A stretch of 64,000 nt of DNA, from NCBI GenBank assembly GCA_902556405.1, contig CACDWF010000006.1, positions 1 to 64,000 on the forward strand. The letters run 5' to 3'. This document shows positions 27,111 through 37,079 of the stretch, piece by piece. Every line of letters starts with the position of its first letter. Position 1 is the first letter of the stretch. Both the position numbers and the translations under genes were made by a program. The notes beneath the pieces are model-generated. The model saw only the letters and a list, made by a program, of their open reading frames with translations, ran no database searches and had not been told where the DNA came from. Source of the DNA: an uncultured Alphaproteobacteria bacterium (GTDB lineage Bacteria > Pseudomonadota > Alphaproteobacteria > Rhodobacterales > Rhodobacteraceae).

Positions 27111-27938
27111 TTATGATGCCACTGCAGACATGGACAAAACCCCAGACTTATCGGTAACCCAAAACTCTCCAGTATCTGAAGTGTTAATGGAAAATTCATC
27201 GTACACAAATATTGGGTTTAGTGCTCTATATTTAAAAAACTGTAACCCACCCTCAAACCTCTGATCTGCAGCATCAATTAAATTTTGAGCTAGTAATGGG
27301 CCATGAACGACTAGTGAAGGGTAGTATTCAACAGTTTTGCAATAATCCACATCATAGTGAATTCTATGACTATTCATGGTTAATGCAGAATATTTAAAAA
27401 GTTGATTTTCTGTATACTTCTTATTCAAACAAGTTTCAGAGCGTTTGTTGTACGGCTTGTGCACCCTCTGATCAAATCCTAAACGGACTGGAAGATATAC
27501 GAGGCTTTGCCGTTCGATTAGAAGTGTCGTGTCGTTATTTTTCAATTCGTTTTTTATTTCAATTACGCAGAAGTAACCTGAATTTCCTTTTTTGTAATTT
27601 ATACTTTCAAGCGTAATAACCCTTGCTATTTCCATTCCAATCAAAAGTGGCTCAAAAAAGTTAATTTCACTTCCTCCCCACATTCTTCTAGGGAAGCCAG
27701 TATCTGGAATTATGTTGTTTCCTGGCTTAATGTGGCCATCCAACCCGAGAAGCTTATCTTCAGCAGTCTCCCAACAGAAAAACCAATGCCAGTACTTAGG
27801 GAGTGGTTCGCCTAACTTTAATTCAAGTTCATTTACTTGAAAAAAGTCCTTAGCAACGCGTGATCTCGCTATATCAACTTTATCTTTAATTACTTTTTGT
27901 TTCTCTAAAATTTTTCTAATATCTTCTTGTGTGAGCAT
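27111..27938 (-). CDS. HTD2/MaoC-like hot-dog acyl-thioester dehydratase
   Basis: A 275-residue double hot-dog protein resembling COG3777, the group containing HTD2-like 3-hydroxyacyl-thioester dehydratases and mesaconyl-C4-CoA hydratase. Visible hallmarks are GEPLPKYWHWFFCWE, LGLDGHIKPGNNIIPDTGFPRRMWGG, and the active-site region FKYSALTMNSHRIHYDVDYC followed by YYPSLVVHGPLLAQNLI, where His and Asp of NSHRIHYD should be catalytic. The substrate cannot be fixed: mesaconyl-CoA, itaconyl-CoA or beta-hydroxyacyl thioesters are all possible. It is followed without a gap by a DMT transporter gene. Confidence 0.8.
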   Translation of the reverse strand: MLTQEDIRKILEKQKVIKDKVDIARSRVAKDFFQVNELELKLGEPLPKYWHWFFCWETAEDKLLGLDGHIKPGNNIIPDTGFPRRMWGGSEINFFEPLLIGMEIARVITLESINYKKGNSGYFCVIEIKNELKNNDTTLLIERQSLVYLPVRLGFDQRVHKPYNKRSETCLNKKYTENQLFKYSALTMNSHRIHYDVDYCKTVEYYPSLVVHGPLLAQNLIDAADQRFEGGLQFFKYRALNPIFVYDEFSINTSDTGEFWVTDKSGVLSMSAVAS

Positions 27939-27982
27939 TTTATTTGGCCAAAATGAGATTGCCTATCGGCATTCCAGAAGGA

Positions 27983-28540
27983 TTATATTGAGGATTGTGC
28001 AAGAAATTTTTCTAACAATTTATCTAGCAACTCATTAGATTTTTCATCAGTAAGGTCTCCAGCCTCATTAAAGGCCCTGCTTGAATGACCAATTAAAACT
28101 TCAGGAGTCTGGATTATTTTGCAGTCAAAGGGAGTTAGGCACATTCTGAGCATGTATTGACTTCTTTCTCCACCAGACCGGCCATCGGTAGCAGAAACTA
28201 TAGCTACGGTTTTTGACGTAAACGGATTAGGCTTTAATCTAGACATCCAATCAAAGGAATTTTTTAAAGCACCAGAAATACCTTTATTGTATTCTGGTGT
28301 TGATATCATTATTCCTGAAGCCCGGCTAAGAGTCTCTCCAAGTTTTATAACAGTCTCTGGAATACCGGCTTCCTTTTCCAAATCGTCGTTGTAAAGGGGA
28401 AGATTAATATTACCGATTGAAAAATGAATATCACCATCTTTCAATTTAATTTTTTTTTCAATATATTTTAGCAGTTTTGTGTTTGAGGACGCTTTTCTGA
28501 GTGAGCCAGAAAGTCCAACTATTGTCGTAGATTTTATCAT
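27983..28540 (-). CDS. NADPH-dependent FMN reductase family protein
   Basis: A 185-residue flavodoxin-like oxidoreductase with the FMN phosphate-binding loop GLSGSLRKASSNTKLL and the family motif IMISTPEYNKGISGALKNSFDWMSR, followed by KTVAIVSATDGRSGGERSQYMLR. Members reduce FMN, chromate or quinones with NAD(P)H. It precedes the HTD2-like gene with a 44-bp gap and is divergent from smc. The physiological electron acceptor is unknown. Confidence 0.9.
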   Translation of the reverse strand: MIKSTTIVGLSGSLRKASSNTKLLKYIEKKIKLKDGDIHFSIGNINLPLYNDDLEKEAGIPETVIKLGETLSRASGIMISTPEYNKGISGALKNSFDWMSRLKPNPFTSKTVAIVSATDGRSGGERSQYMLRMCLTPFDCKIIQTPEVLIGHSSRAFNEAGDLTDEKSNELLDKLLEKFLAQSSI

Positions 28541-28678
28541 GTTATTTTCCGGCTACTTTGAATATGAGTCTTGCTGTAGTGTCACAAGGATTAACTTGTA
28601 TTTTTTATAGTGATTTATTTATAACTGAAGGTTATAAGGTTGATATTCAATTTTTTCAAATAAAAAGGAAGAGTTTTT

Positions 28679-31600
28679 TTGGATATTACAAAACTTCGAC
28701 TTCTAGGCTTCAAAAGCTTTGTAGATTCCACTGAGGTGGAAATATTGCCAGGGCTCACTGGAATAGTTGGGCCTAACGGCTGTGGAAAATCGAATATTAT
28801 AGATGCATTCCAATGGTTGATGGGTGAGAGTAGACCATCTTCAATGAGGGCATCTGGAATGGAAGACGTGATCTTTGCTGGCGTAGAAGGAAGAAGTCCG
28901 AGGAACTTCGCTGAAGTCACCTTAGAGATTGATAACTCTGAGCAAAAAGCTGCTAGCGAATTCAACCGACACAAAGAAATTGAGATATCGAGAAAGATTA
29001 CAAGAGAAATAGGTTCGTCCTACCGACTCAATGGGAAAGAAGTGAGAGCACGCGATATACAGACCCTATTTGCAGATTTTTCATCAGGTTCAAATTCTTC
29101 TAGCCTCATTAAACAGGGGCAAATTGCAGAGCTTTTAAACATGAAGCCTAAAGACCGAAAAAAGATTTTAGAAGAGGCGGCTGGAATTTCAGGACTTTAC
29201 CATCGTCGTCATGAAGCGCAATTAAAACTTAATGGAGCGGAGAGAAATCTTGACAGACTTCAAGATTTAATTTCTCAACTTGAGGTGCAGTTAAAAACCA
29301 TTGAGAAACAGGCGCGAGAGGCTGAAAGGTATGCAAAGTTATCTAAGGAAATTAGAACACTAAAGGGCATATTGTTACTAAAACAGTATTTAAGTTTGAG
29401 ATCCGATATTAGCTCCGTAGATACATCTTACACTGAAAATTTGAAAAGACTGTCCCGTCTGGAGACTGAAGACCGTGAACTTCAAAAAAAAATCGATATT
29501 GAAAATGAGAATATCTCAAAACAAAAATTAGATGTTGAGGAAAAATCAGAGGCCCACCAAAATACTTTATTAGAACGACAAGTTGTGTTGAATGAAATTA
29601 ACTTATCTGAGAGAAAAGCTAACGAATTACAGAGTCAATTGACACAAAGCGAAGCTGATTTGCAAAGAGAAGATCAGTTGATGGCAGATGCAGAGAGTAA
29701 TATGGTAGATCAAAACAACCTATTACGGGAAGTAGACGAAAAACTGCATGACATTGATGAAAAAATTGAGAATGAAAAGCAAGCAATAGAACAAAACAAC
29801 GAACGCATGCAAGCCGTAGACGAGAGCTATAACTTATTAAGAGATAAGTTGAATGAGTTGAGAGCTGAAAAAATTCTGAATGAAAAAAGAAGAGAAGAAC
29901 GTTCCTCTACTCTTTCAGACTTGAATAGAAATGCCGAAAAGCTAAATGAAGCTTTAGAAAAATTAAAGAGTGCTGAACAACATGAAATAAAGAAACTTGA
30001 AGACCTTATGAAGGAACAAGATAATCTAAAAGCTACATACCAAATTGACGCCAATAATTTTTCTCAAAAAGAAAAAGATTTTCAAAAAAATCAGGAGGAG
30101 ATTGCACTTGTTGATAACGAAATCAATAAGCTCAATGCAACAAAGGCTGTAAATATTTCTGAGCTGGAGGCATCAAAAGGTCTTCTAAGCAAAAATAAAG
30201 ATCAAAAAACTGTTTTTGATAAACTAGAAATTGAAAATGGATTTGAACGTTGTCTAGATGCACTATTCTTTTCAGAGTTAGAATACCCAGAAAAAACAAA
30301 AAGAAAAATATCTGGTTGGCAAAATGTTCTTGATAAGATCGATAATAAAATAATAAAGAACTTTTCTAATTTAGAAGATTTATCTTCGCGTATTAAGGGT
30401 CCTGATGTTTTAAATTATCTCTTCGAGCATGTTGGGATAGTCTCTTCTACCGAAGAGGGAGATAAACTCAGTAAAATGCTTCTTCCTGGCCAACAGCTTA
30501 TTACAAAAGAGGGAGATTTATGGCGATGGGATGGGTTTGTAAGGTATTCAACAGGGGAAATCTCAAAAAATGAATTAAAAGTGAGAAATCAAAAAAAAGT
30601 GGTCAAGATACAAGACACCCTTAAAGAAATAGAGTCCCAATTAGATGGTTTGCAAAATAAAAAGATAATATTGGAAGAAAAAACGTGTTCATTCGGAAAC
30701 TTAGAGACAGAAAGATTGAAAATATCCAAAGGAGGGTCTGATCTTCAGGCCTTGGAAGGTGAAATTGCACGACATAAGAACCAGCGCGCTATAGCTAGCG
30801 ACAATATTATTTCACTAGAGAAGAAAATCGAGGAAGAGACTGCTGAACTCAAAAAATATCAGGAGCATGATAGTGAAAAAGTGGATCCCGTTGACCCAGA
30901 TTCAGATAATCATGAGCACCAATTACTCATTAGTAATTTAGAGGAATTGGATAAACAAAGAGAAGAGTTAAGAACTGAAAAGGCAAATTTTGATAAACTT
31001 GCTGACGACAAAAACTCTTTAGAACAAAGAAAAGAAGAAATCGAGATCAATCGATCGAAATGGAAGGCTCAGTCAGAGATTGCTATTGAAAGAAAATCAA
31101 GTATTCAAGGAAGAATAGAGAGTCTAAAGTTGGAGATTGAAAAAACCTCATCACGTCCAGGAGATCTAGAAAATAGTAAAGAGGTTATCGATAGAAAAAT
31201 GGAAGTTACTAGTAAAGAGCTCGTGAATGCTCGGGATACGTTAGCTTCATCAGAAGGTAATCTAAGAAAGTTACAATCCAGAAATAAGGAACTCATAACA
31301 GAGCTTGGATTAGAGAGAGAAAATCAGGTAAGATTAACCACAAAAAAAGAGGGTTTGGCTGATAATATTGCAGAGTTAGACAGTAGAATAAATAACGAAT
31401 ATAATGTAAATTTTGATACATTTCAGGATGAGTTTTCAAATAATCAAATCAAGGATTTTTCTCAAGCAGAAATAGAGACGAGATTAGAAAGACAGATCAG
31501 ATTTAGAGATAATCTTGGGTCTGTTAACTTACGAGCTGAGCAAGACGCAAAAGAGATTAGAGATGAGCTCGAAACAATCCTAACTGAGAGAAACGATGTA

Positions 31601-32134
31601 GTTCAAGCAATTGAGAAGTTAAACACGGCGGTAAGAAGTATCAATAAGGATGGCAGACAGAAATTGACTGAGGCCTTTACTGAAGTGAATAAAACGTTTC
31701 AAACGCTCTTCACTAGACTCTTTCAAGGTGGTAAGGCAGAGCTCGCATTGGTAGACAGCACAGATCCACTAGAGGCAGGTTTGGAAATAATGTGCCAACC
31801 ACCAGGAAAAAAAGTTACGACAATTTCACTTCTGTCGGGAGGTGAACAAACATTAACAGCTCTAGCGTTGATTTTTGCAGTATTTCTATCAAACCCAAGT
31901 CCCATATGCTTAATGGATGAAGTTGATGCGCCTTTGGATGATGCAAACATTGAAAAATACTGTAATATCCTCGACTTTATGATTAACGAAACTAACACAA
32001 GATTTATTGTAATTACTCATAACATAATAACTATTACTAGAATGGATAGATTGTTTGGTGTTACCATGATGGAACCAGGGGTAAGCCAATTAGTTGGGGT
32101 CGATCTCACTCGCGCAGAAGAGTTAATTAACTGA
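28679..32134 (+). CDS. smc: Chromosome segregation ATPase SMC
   Basis: Condensin core subunit that compacts and individualises the chromosome. The 1151 residues show the N-terminal head with Walker A GPNGCGKSN (31-39), a first coiled coil (about 170-500), a globular hinge around 510-650, a second coiled coil, and the C-terminal head with ABC signature LLSGGEQTLTALAL and Walker B ICLMDEVDAPLDDANI. The start is the TTG at 28679: an in-frame TAA lies only 18 bp upstream, AAGGAAGAG precedes the TTG at good distance, and the N-terminus (DITKLRLLGFKSFVD) is exactly that of the family. No scpA or scpB gene is adjacent. Confidence 0.97.
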   Translation: MDITKLRLLGFKSFVDSTEVEILPGLTGIVGPNGCGKSNIIDAFQWLMGESRPSSMRASGMEDVIFAGVEGRSPRNFAEVTLEIDNSEQKAASEFNRHKEIEISRKITREIGSSYRLNGKEVRARDIQTLFADFSSGSNSSSLIKQGQIAELLNMKPKDRKKILEEAAGISGLYHRRHEAQLKLNGAERNLDRLQDLISQLEVQLKTIEKQAREAERYAKLSKEIRTLKGILLLKQYLSLRSDISSVDTSYTENLKRLSRLETEDRELQKKIDIENENISKQKLDVEEKSEAHQNTLLERQVVLNEINLSERKANELQSQLTQSEADLQREDQLMADAESNMVDQNNLLREVDEKLHDIDEKIENEKQAIEQNNERMQAVDESYNLLRDKLNELRAEKILNEKRREERSSTLSDLNRNAEKLNEALEKLKSAEQHEIKKLEDLMKEQDNLKATYQIDANNFSQKEKDFQKNQEEIALVDNEINKLNATKAVNISELEASKGLLSKNKDQKTVFDKLEIENGFERCLDALFFSELEYPEKTKRKISGWQNVLDKIDNKIIKNFSNLEDLSSRIKGPDVLNYLFEHVGIVSSTEEGDKLSKMLLPGQQLITKEGDLWRWDGFVRYSTGEISKNELKVRNQKKVVKIQDTLKEIESQLDGLQNKKIILEEKTCSFGNLETERLKISKGGSDLQALEGEIARHKNQRAIASDNIISLEKKIEEETAELKKYQEHDSEKVDPVDPDSDNHEHQLLISNLEELDKQREELRTEKANFDKLADDKNSLEQRKEEIEINRSKWKAQSEIAIERKSSIQGRIESLKLEIEKTSSRPGDLENSKEVIDRKMEVTSKELVNARDTLASSEGNLRKLQSRNKELITELGLERENQVRLTTKKEGLADNIAELDSRINNEYNVNFDTFQDEFSNNQIKDFSQAEIETRLERQIRFRDNLGSVNLRAEQDAKEIRDELETILTERNDVVQAIEKLNTAVRSINKDGRQKLTEAFTEVNKTFQTLFTRLFQGGKAELALVDSTDPLEAGLEIMCQPPGKKVTTISLLSGGEQTLTALALIFAVFLSNPSPICLMDEVDAPLDDANIEKYCNILDFMINETNTRFIVITHNIITITRMDRLFGVTMMEPGVSQLVGVDLTRAEELIN

Positions 32135-32141
32135 GGTTTTT

Positions 32142-32969
32142 ATGAAAGATGATTTCAAAAATATAGTTTCTACAGATTGGCTGGAACAACATTTAGAGGC
32201 TCCTGATATAAGAATAATAGATTCTAGCTGGTATTTTCCACAAGAGAAACGAAACGCAGAACAAGAATTTTTAGAATGTCACATTCCGGGGGCATCGTTC
32301 TTTGATATTGACAAAATAAAAGATAATAATAGCGACTTACCTCATATGCTGCCACCCTCGGCGATGTTCAATTCCACTGTCCGGAAACTTGGTATAGGCG
32401 ATGGACATAAAGTCGTCATATATGATGGATTAGGAATGAGGTCTGCTGCTCGACTGTGGTGGATGTTTAAAGTGTTTGGATATTCTGATGTAGTTGTACT
32501 TGATGGAGGATTTCCAAAGTGGGCTAAAGAAAATAGATCGACTACTGCTGAGATAACCGAAAAAGAAATTAGACACCTGACTATCTACGAAGATAAGAGT
32601 ATAGTAGCTGATTGGGATGATGTTCTAAGAGCGACTAAATTAAATCATTGCTCAATAATTGATGCGCGTTCAGAGGGGCGTTTTATGGGAACAGCGCCTG
32701 AACCAAGAAGTGGTTTGCGATCTGGATCCATAGAAAATTCAATTAATGTTCCGTATGAAACTCTACTGAATGAGGATTTTACGTTTAAAAGTAAGCGAGA
32801 GCTCATAGATATTTTTTCTAATAAAGGTGTTGTTTTTAATAATTATATTATTACAACTTGCGGGTCAGGAGTAACTGCAGCGGTTTTATATTTAGCGTTA
32901 GACGAAATTGGCTGTTCAAAAATTTCATTATATGATGGTTCCTGGGCGGAGTGGGGAAAAATTGATTAG
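32142..32969 (+). CDS. sseA: 3-mercaptopyruvate/thiosulfate sulfurtransferase
   Basis: Tandem rhodanese-domain enzyme, 275 residues, transferring sulfur from 3-mercaptopyruvate (or thiosulfate) to an acceptor. The N-terminal inactive rhodanese repeat has IIDSSWYFPQEKRNA, HIPGASFFDIDKI and DGLGMRSAARLWWMFKVFGY; the C-terminal repeat has IIDARSEGRFMGTAPEPRSGL, then the active-site Cys in TTCGSGVTAAVL and YDGSWAEWG at the end. The CGSGVTA loop favours mercaptopyruvate as donor. It starts 7 bp after smc with its own ribosome site and precedes a GNAT gene and an aminotransferase, which may use related amino-acid metabolites. Confidence 0.92.
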   Translation: MKDDFKNIVSTDWLEQHLEAPDIRIIDSSWYFPQEKRNAEQEFLECHIPGASFFDIDKIKDNNSDLPHMLPPSAMFNSTVRKLGIGDGHKVVIYDGLGMRSAARLWWMFKVFGYSDVVVLDGGFPKWAKENRSTTAEITEKEIRHLTIYEDKSIVADWDDVLRATKLNHCSIIDARSEGRFMGTAPEPRSGLRSGSIENSINVPYETLLNEDFTFKSKRELIDIFSNKGVVFNNYIITTCGSGVTAAVLYLALDEIGCSKISLYDGSWAEWGKID

Positions 32970-32978
32970 AAGTTTCAA

Positions 32979-33542
32979 ATGCAACATCAAGAAGCAAGCA
33001 GAATATTAAACTATACTGTCTCATTTTTGTCTTTAGAAATTAAGGATATTAAGTATTTTAAAAATGTTTTGGGTAATCATGCTATTAGTTTTCTTAAAGC
33101 AATATCACCAAATACATCATATTTTTTATATCTTTATAAAGAGGTTGGTCGAAAATATGAGTGGACCGATTGGTTGCGATCCGAAAAAAGCAAGTTGGAA
33201 AGCTTCGTGACTGACGATAACGTTATTCTATATTCTCTTATTCTCCGAGGCGTACCTAAGGGCTTTTTTGTTCTCGATTATAGGCTTTTACCTGTTTGTG
33301 ACTTAGCCTATTTTGGGTTGTTTGATGACGTAACTGGTAAAGGCCTAGGTAAATTTATGATGAACAGAGTTTTTGAGGAAGTAATGGAGAGGGGTGATGT
33401 AAAAACATTAACTGTCAACACTAATACACTGGACCACAAAAGTGCCCTTCCTCTTTACCAAAAAGCTGGATTTAATATATATAAAACAGAGATTCATAGG
33501 AGAAGTGCGTCGTCTCAATTGGAAAATAAGGAGTATCTATAA
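32979..33542 (+). CDS. GNAT family N-acetyltransferase
   Basis: A 187-residue protein with a GNAT C-terminal half: LRGVPKGFFVLDYR, then the acetyl-CoA loop GLFDDVTGKGLGKFMMNRVF (G-x-G-x-G/A type) and TVNTNTLDHKSALPLYQKAGFNIYKTE, the standard motif B region. The substrate is unknown. It lies 9 bp after sseA, and its TAA is immediately followed by the ATG of the aminotransferase gene, so the genes are co-transcribed and probably coupled. Confidence 0.85.
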   Translation: MQHQEASRILNYTVSFLSLEIKDIKYFKNVLGNHAISFLKAISPNTSYFLYLYKEVGRKYEWTDWLRSEKSKLESFVTDDNVILYSLILRGVPKGFFVLDYRLLPVCDLAYFGLFDDVTGKGLGKFMMNRVFEEVMERGDVKTLTVNTNTLDHKSALPLYQKAGFNIYKTEIHRRSASSQLENKEYL

Positions 33543-34721
33543 ATGTTCGAGCATTTAAATAGTCAACCATCAGATAAAATAATGGAGTTAATGGCTCAAT
33601 ACGCGGAGGATACAAGAACAAATAAGTTAGATTTGGGTGTGGGCGTTTACAAGAATGCCGAAGGAGCAACACCAATAATGAAAGCGGTAAAAAAAAGTGA
33701 AGAGATACTGCACAGATCGCAGGATAGTAAAAGTTATGTTGGCTTAATAGGCTCAATTGAATTCTCCAAAAATATAGGCGGATTAGTCTTAAATAATTCT
33801 GTAGATGACAAAAGGCTCTCATTTGCTCAAGCGCCTGGAGGAACAGGGGCCTTACACCAACTTCTTCTTTTAGCAAGAGCTACAAAGAGCGTCGGTAATG
33901 TTTGGGTTTCAAATCCAAGCTGGCCCAATCACCAAGCTATTTTGAAACACTTGGGCATGAATATGAGCTCCTATTATTATTTTGATGAGACCACATGTGA
34001 AGTGAATTTTGACAAAATGTATAAAGACCTTAATGATATGCGTGAAAACGATATATTGTTATTGCATGGATGTTGTCACAACCCTACTGGAGCAAATTTA
34101 AGCTTGGAACAATGGGCAGAGATAACACAATTGATTCAGGACAAAAATGTTTTACCTTTCATAGATCTTGCATATCAAGGCTTTGGAGACGGCTTAGCTA
34201 AAGATGTTGAGGGTCTAAATTATCTTGTAAAAAATGTATCAGAGGCAATGATTGCTGTTTCGTGCTCAAAAAATTTTGGTGTTTACAGAGATAGAGTAGG
34301 TGTAGCTATTGTAGTTTCAGAGCCAGCGAAACAACCTGTAGTTCAAGATAACCTTAAATCATTAAACCGGCTTACATTTTCTTTCCCTCCAGACCACGGT
34401 GCTGCAGTAGTTAATCAAATATTGCAGGATGAAACGCTTAAGGTTCTGTGGAAAGACGAGCTAGAAGAAATGCGTATAAATATGTTGGATTTGAGAGAGA
34501 GCCTTGCATCGGAATTGCAACGAGAAACTAAATCAGAGCGTTTCAGTTTTGTTAATAAGCATAGGGGTATGTTTTCTAAGTTAGGCTTAACTTCAGACCA
34601 AGTAGAGGTTTTAAGAAAAGATCATGGAATATATATGGTCACCGATAGTAGAATAAATGTAGCGGGTTTGCGTAAAGACGTGATAAATTATTTAGCAAGT
34701 GCGATTGCGAGTATTATTTAA
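33543..34721 (+). CDS. Aromatic-amino-acid / aspartate aminotransferase (class I, PLP)
   Basis: Fold-type I aminotransferase, 392 residues, of the AspC/TyrB subgroup. Seen are [17 protein letters not shown] near the N-terminus, the [22 protein letters not shown] segment, [12 protein letters not shown], the PLP lysine in [15 protein letters not shown] and the substrate carboxylate Arg region near [15 protein letters not shown] at the end. The KNFG-x-Y-R-D-R-V-G form is that of tyrosine/aspartate transaminases. Exact substrate preference (aromatic or aspartate) cannot be decided by eye. The start abuts the preceding GNAT stop. Confidence 0.9.
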   Translation: MFEHLNSQPSDKIMELMAQYAEDTRTNKLDLGVGVYKNAEGATPIMKAVKKSEEILHRSQDSKSYVGLIGSIEFSKNIGGLVLNNSVDDKRLSFAQAPGGTGALHQLLLLARATKSVGNVWVSNPSWPNHQAILKHLGMNMSSYYYFDETTCEVNFDKMYKDLNDMRENDILLLHGCCHNPTGANLSLEQWAEITQLIQDKNVLPFIDLAYQGFGDGLAKDVEGLNYLVKNVSEAMIAVSCSKNFGVYRDRVGVAIVVSEPAKQPVVQDNLKSLNRLTFSFPPDHGAAVVNQILQDETLKVLWKDELEEMRINMLDLRESLASELQRETKSERFSFVNKHRGMFSKLGLTSDQVEVLRKDHGIYMVTDSRINVAGLRKDVINYLASAIASII

Positions 34722-34768
34722 AGCTGACGAAGATTTGTTTAAGAATAATTACAATTAGGATTAAAGGA

Positions 34769-36715
34769 ATGAAAACTGTAGAAGGATATCAGCCCAAGGA
34801 AGAGTTTTCCAAAAAAGCGCTAATAGATAGTACCAAATATCATGAAATGTATACAAGGTCAGTTGAAAGTCCTGAGGCGTTTTGGGAGGAACAGGGCCGT
34901 AATCGACTGCTGTGGCAAAAAGAATTTACTGAAGTCAAAAATGTTTCATATTCCCATCCCGATATTTCTATAAAGTGGTTTGAAGATGGTGTGCTCAATG
35001 TGTCTGAAAACTGTGTAGATAGACACCTAGAAAACAAAAGTGAAAAAGTGGCAATCTTATGGGAGGGTGATGAGCCAGGGGTTTCTAAAAAAATTACGTA
35101 CAGAGAACTCTATGAAAATGTGTGTAAGGTTGGAAACGTTTTAAAGGATCGAGGTATAAAGAAAGGGGATAGAGTAATTTTGTATATGCCAATGGTTCCA
35201 GAAGCGGCTTACGCTATGTTGGCATGTGCCAGAGTGGGTGCCATACACTCTGTTGTTTTTGCAGGTTTTTCTCCAGAAGCGCTGGCGAGTCGAATTATTG
35301 ATTGTGGAGCAAAAGCGGTGATTACAGCCAATGAAGCGCCACGAGGTGGAAAACAAACTCCTTTAAAGAAAAATGTTGATGAGGCTTTGGAGATATCCGG
35401 AGATATAACCTCTCTTGTTTTGAAGAGAACTTCAACAGAAGTTAGCATGAAGGAGGGGCGAGATTTCTGGTTGAATGATTTAATGGATAAAGCAAGTACT
35501 GTTTGTCGTCCTGAACCTATGAATGCAGAAGACCCGCTCTTTATACTCTATACCTCCGGCTCAACAGGAAAACCTAAGGGTGTTTTACATTCAACGGCGG
35601 GATATATTCTGTATGCTTCAATGACACATAAATTTGTTTTTGATTATAATGATGGAGATATCTATTGGTGTACCGCTGATGTAGGCTGGGTAACTGGTCA
35701 CAGCTATATCGTTTATGGGCCTTTAGCAAATGGAGCAACGACTCTTATGTTTGAGGGCGTTCCTACCTATCCTGACGCATCACGATTTTGGCAAATATGT
35801 GAAAAATATAAAGTAAATCAATTTTATACGGCCCCAACAGCTATAAGAGCCTTGATGGGGCTAGGTGACGAATTTGTTAATAAAAATGATTTGTCTAGCA
35901 TTCGAATTCTAGGCACTGTAGGAGAGCCTATTAATCCTGAAGCATGGGAGTGGTATAATCGGGTAGTAGGTAAAAACAATTGCCCAATAGTCGATACGTG
36001 GTGGCAAACCGAAACAGGTGGGATTCTTATAACACCTTTACCAGGAGCTACAACAACCAAGCCTGGTTCTGCTACTTTACCCTTTTTTGGTATTGAGCCT
36101 GCAATTCTTGACCCAAACTCTGGAGAAGAGATATCTGATGAGGAGTGTGAAGGTGTATTGGTTATTAAGGATAGTTGGCCAGGACAAATGCGTACCGTCT
36201 TTGGAGATCACGATAGGTTTGTTTCGACGTATTTTAATGATTATAAAGGTTATTACTTTTCAGGTGATGGGTGTAGAAGGGATAAAGATGGGTATTACTG
36301 GATCACTGGAAGAGTCGATGACGTTTTAAATGTTTCAGGTCATAGAATGGGAACAGCAGAAATTGAAAGTGCTTTAGTCGCTCATCCAAAAGTTAATGAG
36401 AGTGCAGTAGTCGGTTTCGCCCACCCAATTAAAGGCCAAGGGATATACGCATATGTATCTCTAATGTCTGGAGAGAAAAACTCTGATGAACTTTTGAAGG
36501 AGCTTCAGGATTGGGTTAGAAAAGAGATTGGTCCTATTGCAAAGCCTGATATCATTCAATTTTCTTCAGGTCTTCCAAAAACTAGATCAGGTAAGATAAT
36601 GAGAAGGATTTTGCGAAAAATCGCTGAGGATGATTTTAGCAATTTAGGCGATACATCTACGTTAGCAGAACCTGCTGTCGTTGATGATCTGATTGCTAAT
36701 CGTAAGAAGCTTTAA
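34769..36715 (+). CDS. acs: Acetyl-CoA synthetase
   Basis: AMP-forming acetate:CoA ligase, 648 residues. It has the P-loop [20 protein letters not shown], the acetate-pocket region [19 protein letters not shown], the hinge [21 protein letters not shown], and the acetylatable catalytic lysine in [18 protein letters not shown] near the C-terminus. The ribosome site AAAGGA lies just before the ATG at 34769. The enzyme supplies acetyl-CoA, which ccr and ecm in this window can assimilate through the ethylmalonyl-CoA pathway. Confidence 0.97.
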   Translation: MKTVEGYQPKEEFSKKALIDSTKYHEMYTRSVESPEAFWEEQGRNRLLWQKEFTEVKNVSYSHPDISIKWFEDGVLNVSENCVDRHLENKSEKVAILWEGDEPGVSKKITYRELYENVCKVGNVLKDRGIKKGDRVILYMPMVPEAAYAMLACARVGAIHSVVFAGFSPEALASRIIDCGAKAVITANEAPRGGKQTPLKKNVDEALEISGDITSLVLKRTSTEVSMKEGRDFWLNDLMDKASTVCRPEPMNAEDPLFILYTSGSTGKPKGVLHSTAGYILYASMTHKFVFDYNDGDIYWCTADVGWVTGHSYIVYGPLANGATTLMFEGVPTYPDASRFWQICEKYKVNQFYTAPTAIRALMGLGDEFVNKNDLSSIRILGTVGEPINPEAWEWYNRVVGKNNCPIVDTWWQTETGGILITPLPGATTTKPGSATLPFFGIEPAILDPNSGEEISDEECEGVLVIKDSWPGQMRTVFGDHDRFVSTYFNDYKGYYFSGDGCRRDKDGYYWITGRVDDVLNVSGHRMGTAEIESALVAHPKVNESAVVGFAHPIKGQGIYAYVSLMSGEKNSDELLKELQDWVRKEIGPIAKPDIIQFSSGLPKTRSGKIMRRILRKIAEDDFSNLGDTSTLAEPAVVDDLIANRKKL

Positions 36716-36729
36716 AGTGAATTAAATTA

Positions 36730-37074
36730 ATGAGGATATCTGTGGTTAAAAATTTTTTTATTATAACTTTTTGTTTATTAACAGTTGCTTGTCAAACAAA
36801 TCAAACTAGTTTCGAGCAACCCAATATTACAGGGAACTACACTGGCCCAACAATCGGGAATAAGGTCAAGCTAACAGATGATGGTCAGTGTATAGCACGT
36901 AATTTGAGCTTTTTAGTGGGGCAACCTGAATCGGCGCTCGGTGCAATGGAGTACCCATCCAATACTAGGATTATTTTCTTAGATAGAAATGAAAGTATTG
37001 AGAATACTAACCCCAAAAGATTGAGTATTATTGTTGGCAGTCAGAAAAAGATAGTTAGCGTCTATTGCGGTTAA
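36730..37074 (+). CDS. I78-family peptidase inhibitor, putative lipoprotein
   Basis: A 114-residue secreted protein. After a signal peptide ending near LLTVAC (an approximate lipobox) the mature part carries the I78 inhibitor pattern: CIARNLSFLVGQPESALGAM, then NTRIIFLDRNES, then a final PKRLSIIVGSQKKIVSVYCG with two Cys likely paired. Family members bind serine proteases in the periplasm. The ATG at 36730 lacks a clear ribosome site, whereas a GTG at 36742 has AGGA 5 nt upstream and would also give a good signal peptide. It is convergent with dnaE2, only 5 bp from that gene's stop. Confidence 0.82.
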   Translation: MRISVVKNFFIITFCLLTVACQTNQTSFEQPNITGNYTGPTIGNKVKLTDDGQCIARNLSFLVGQPESALGAMEYPSNTRIIFLDRNESIENTNPKRLSIIVGSQKKIVSVYCG

Positions 37075-37079
37075 ACTCG

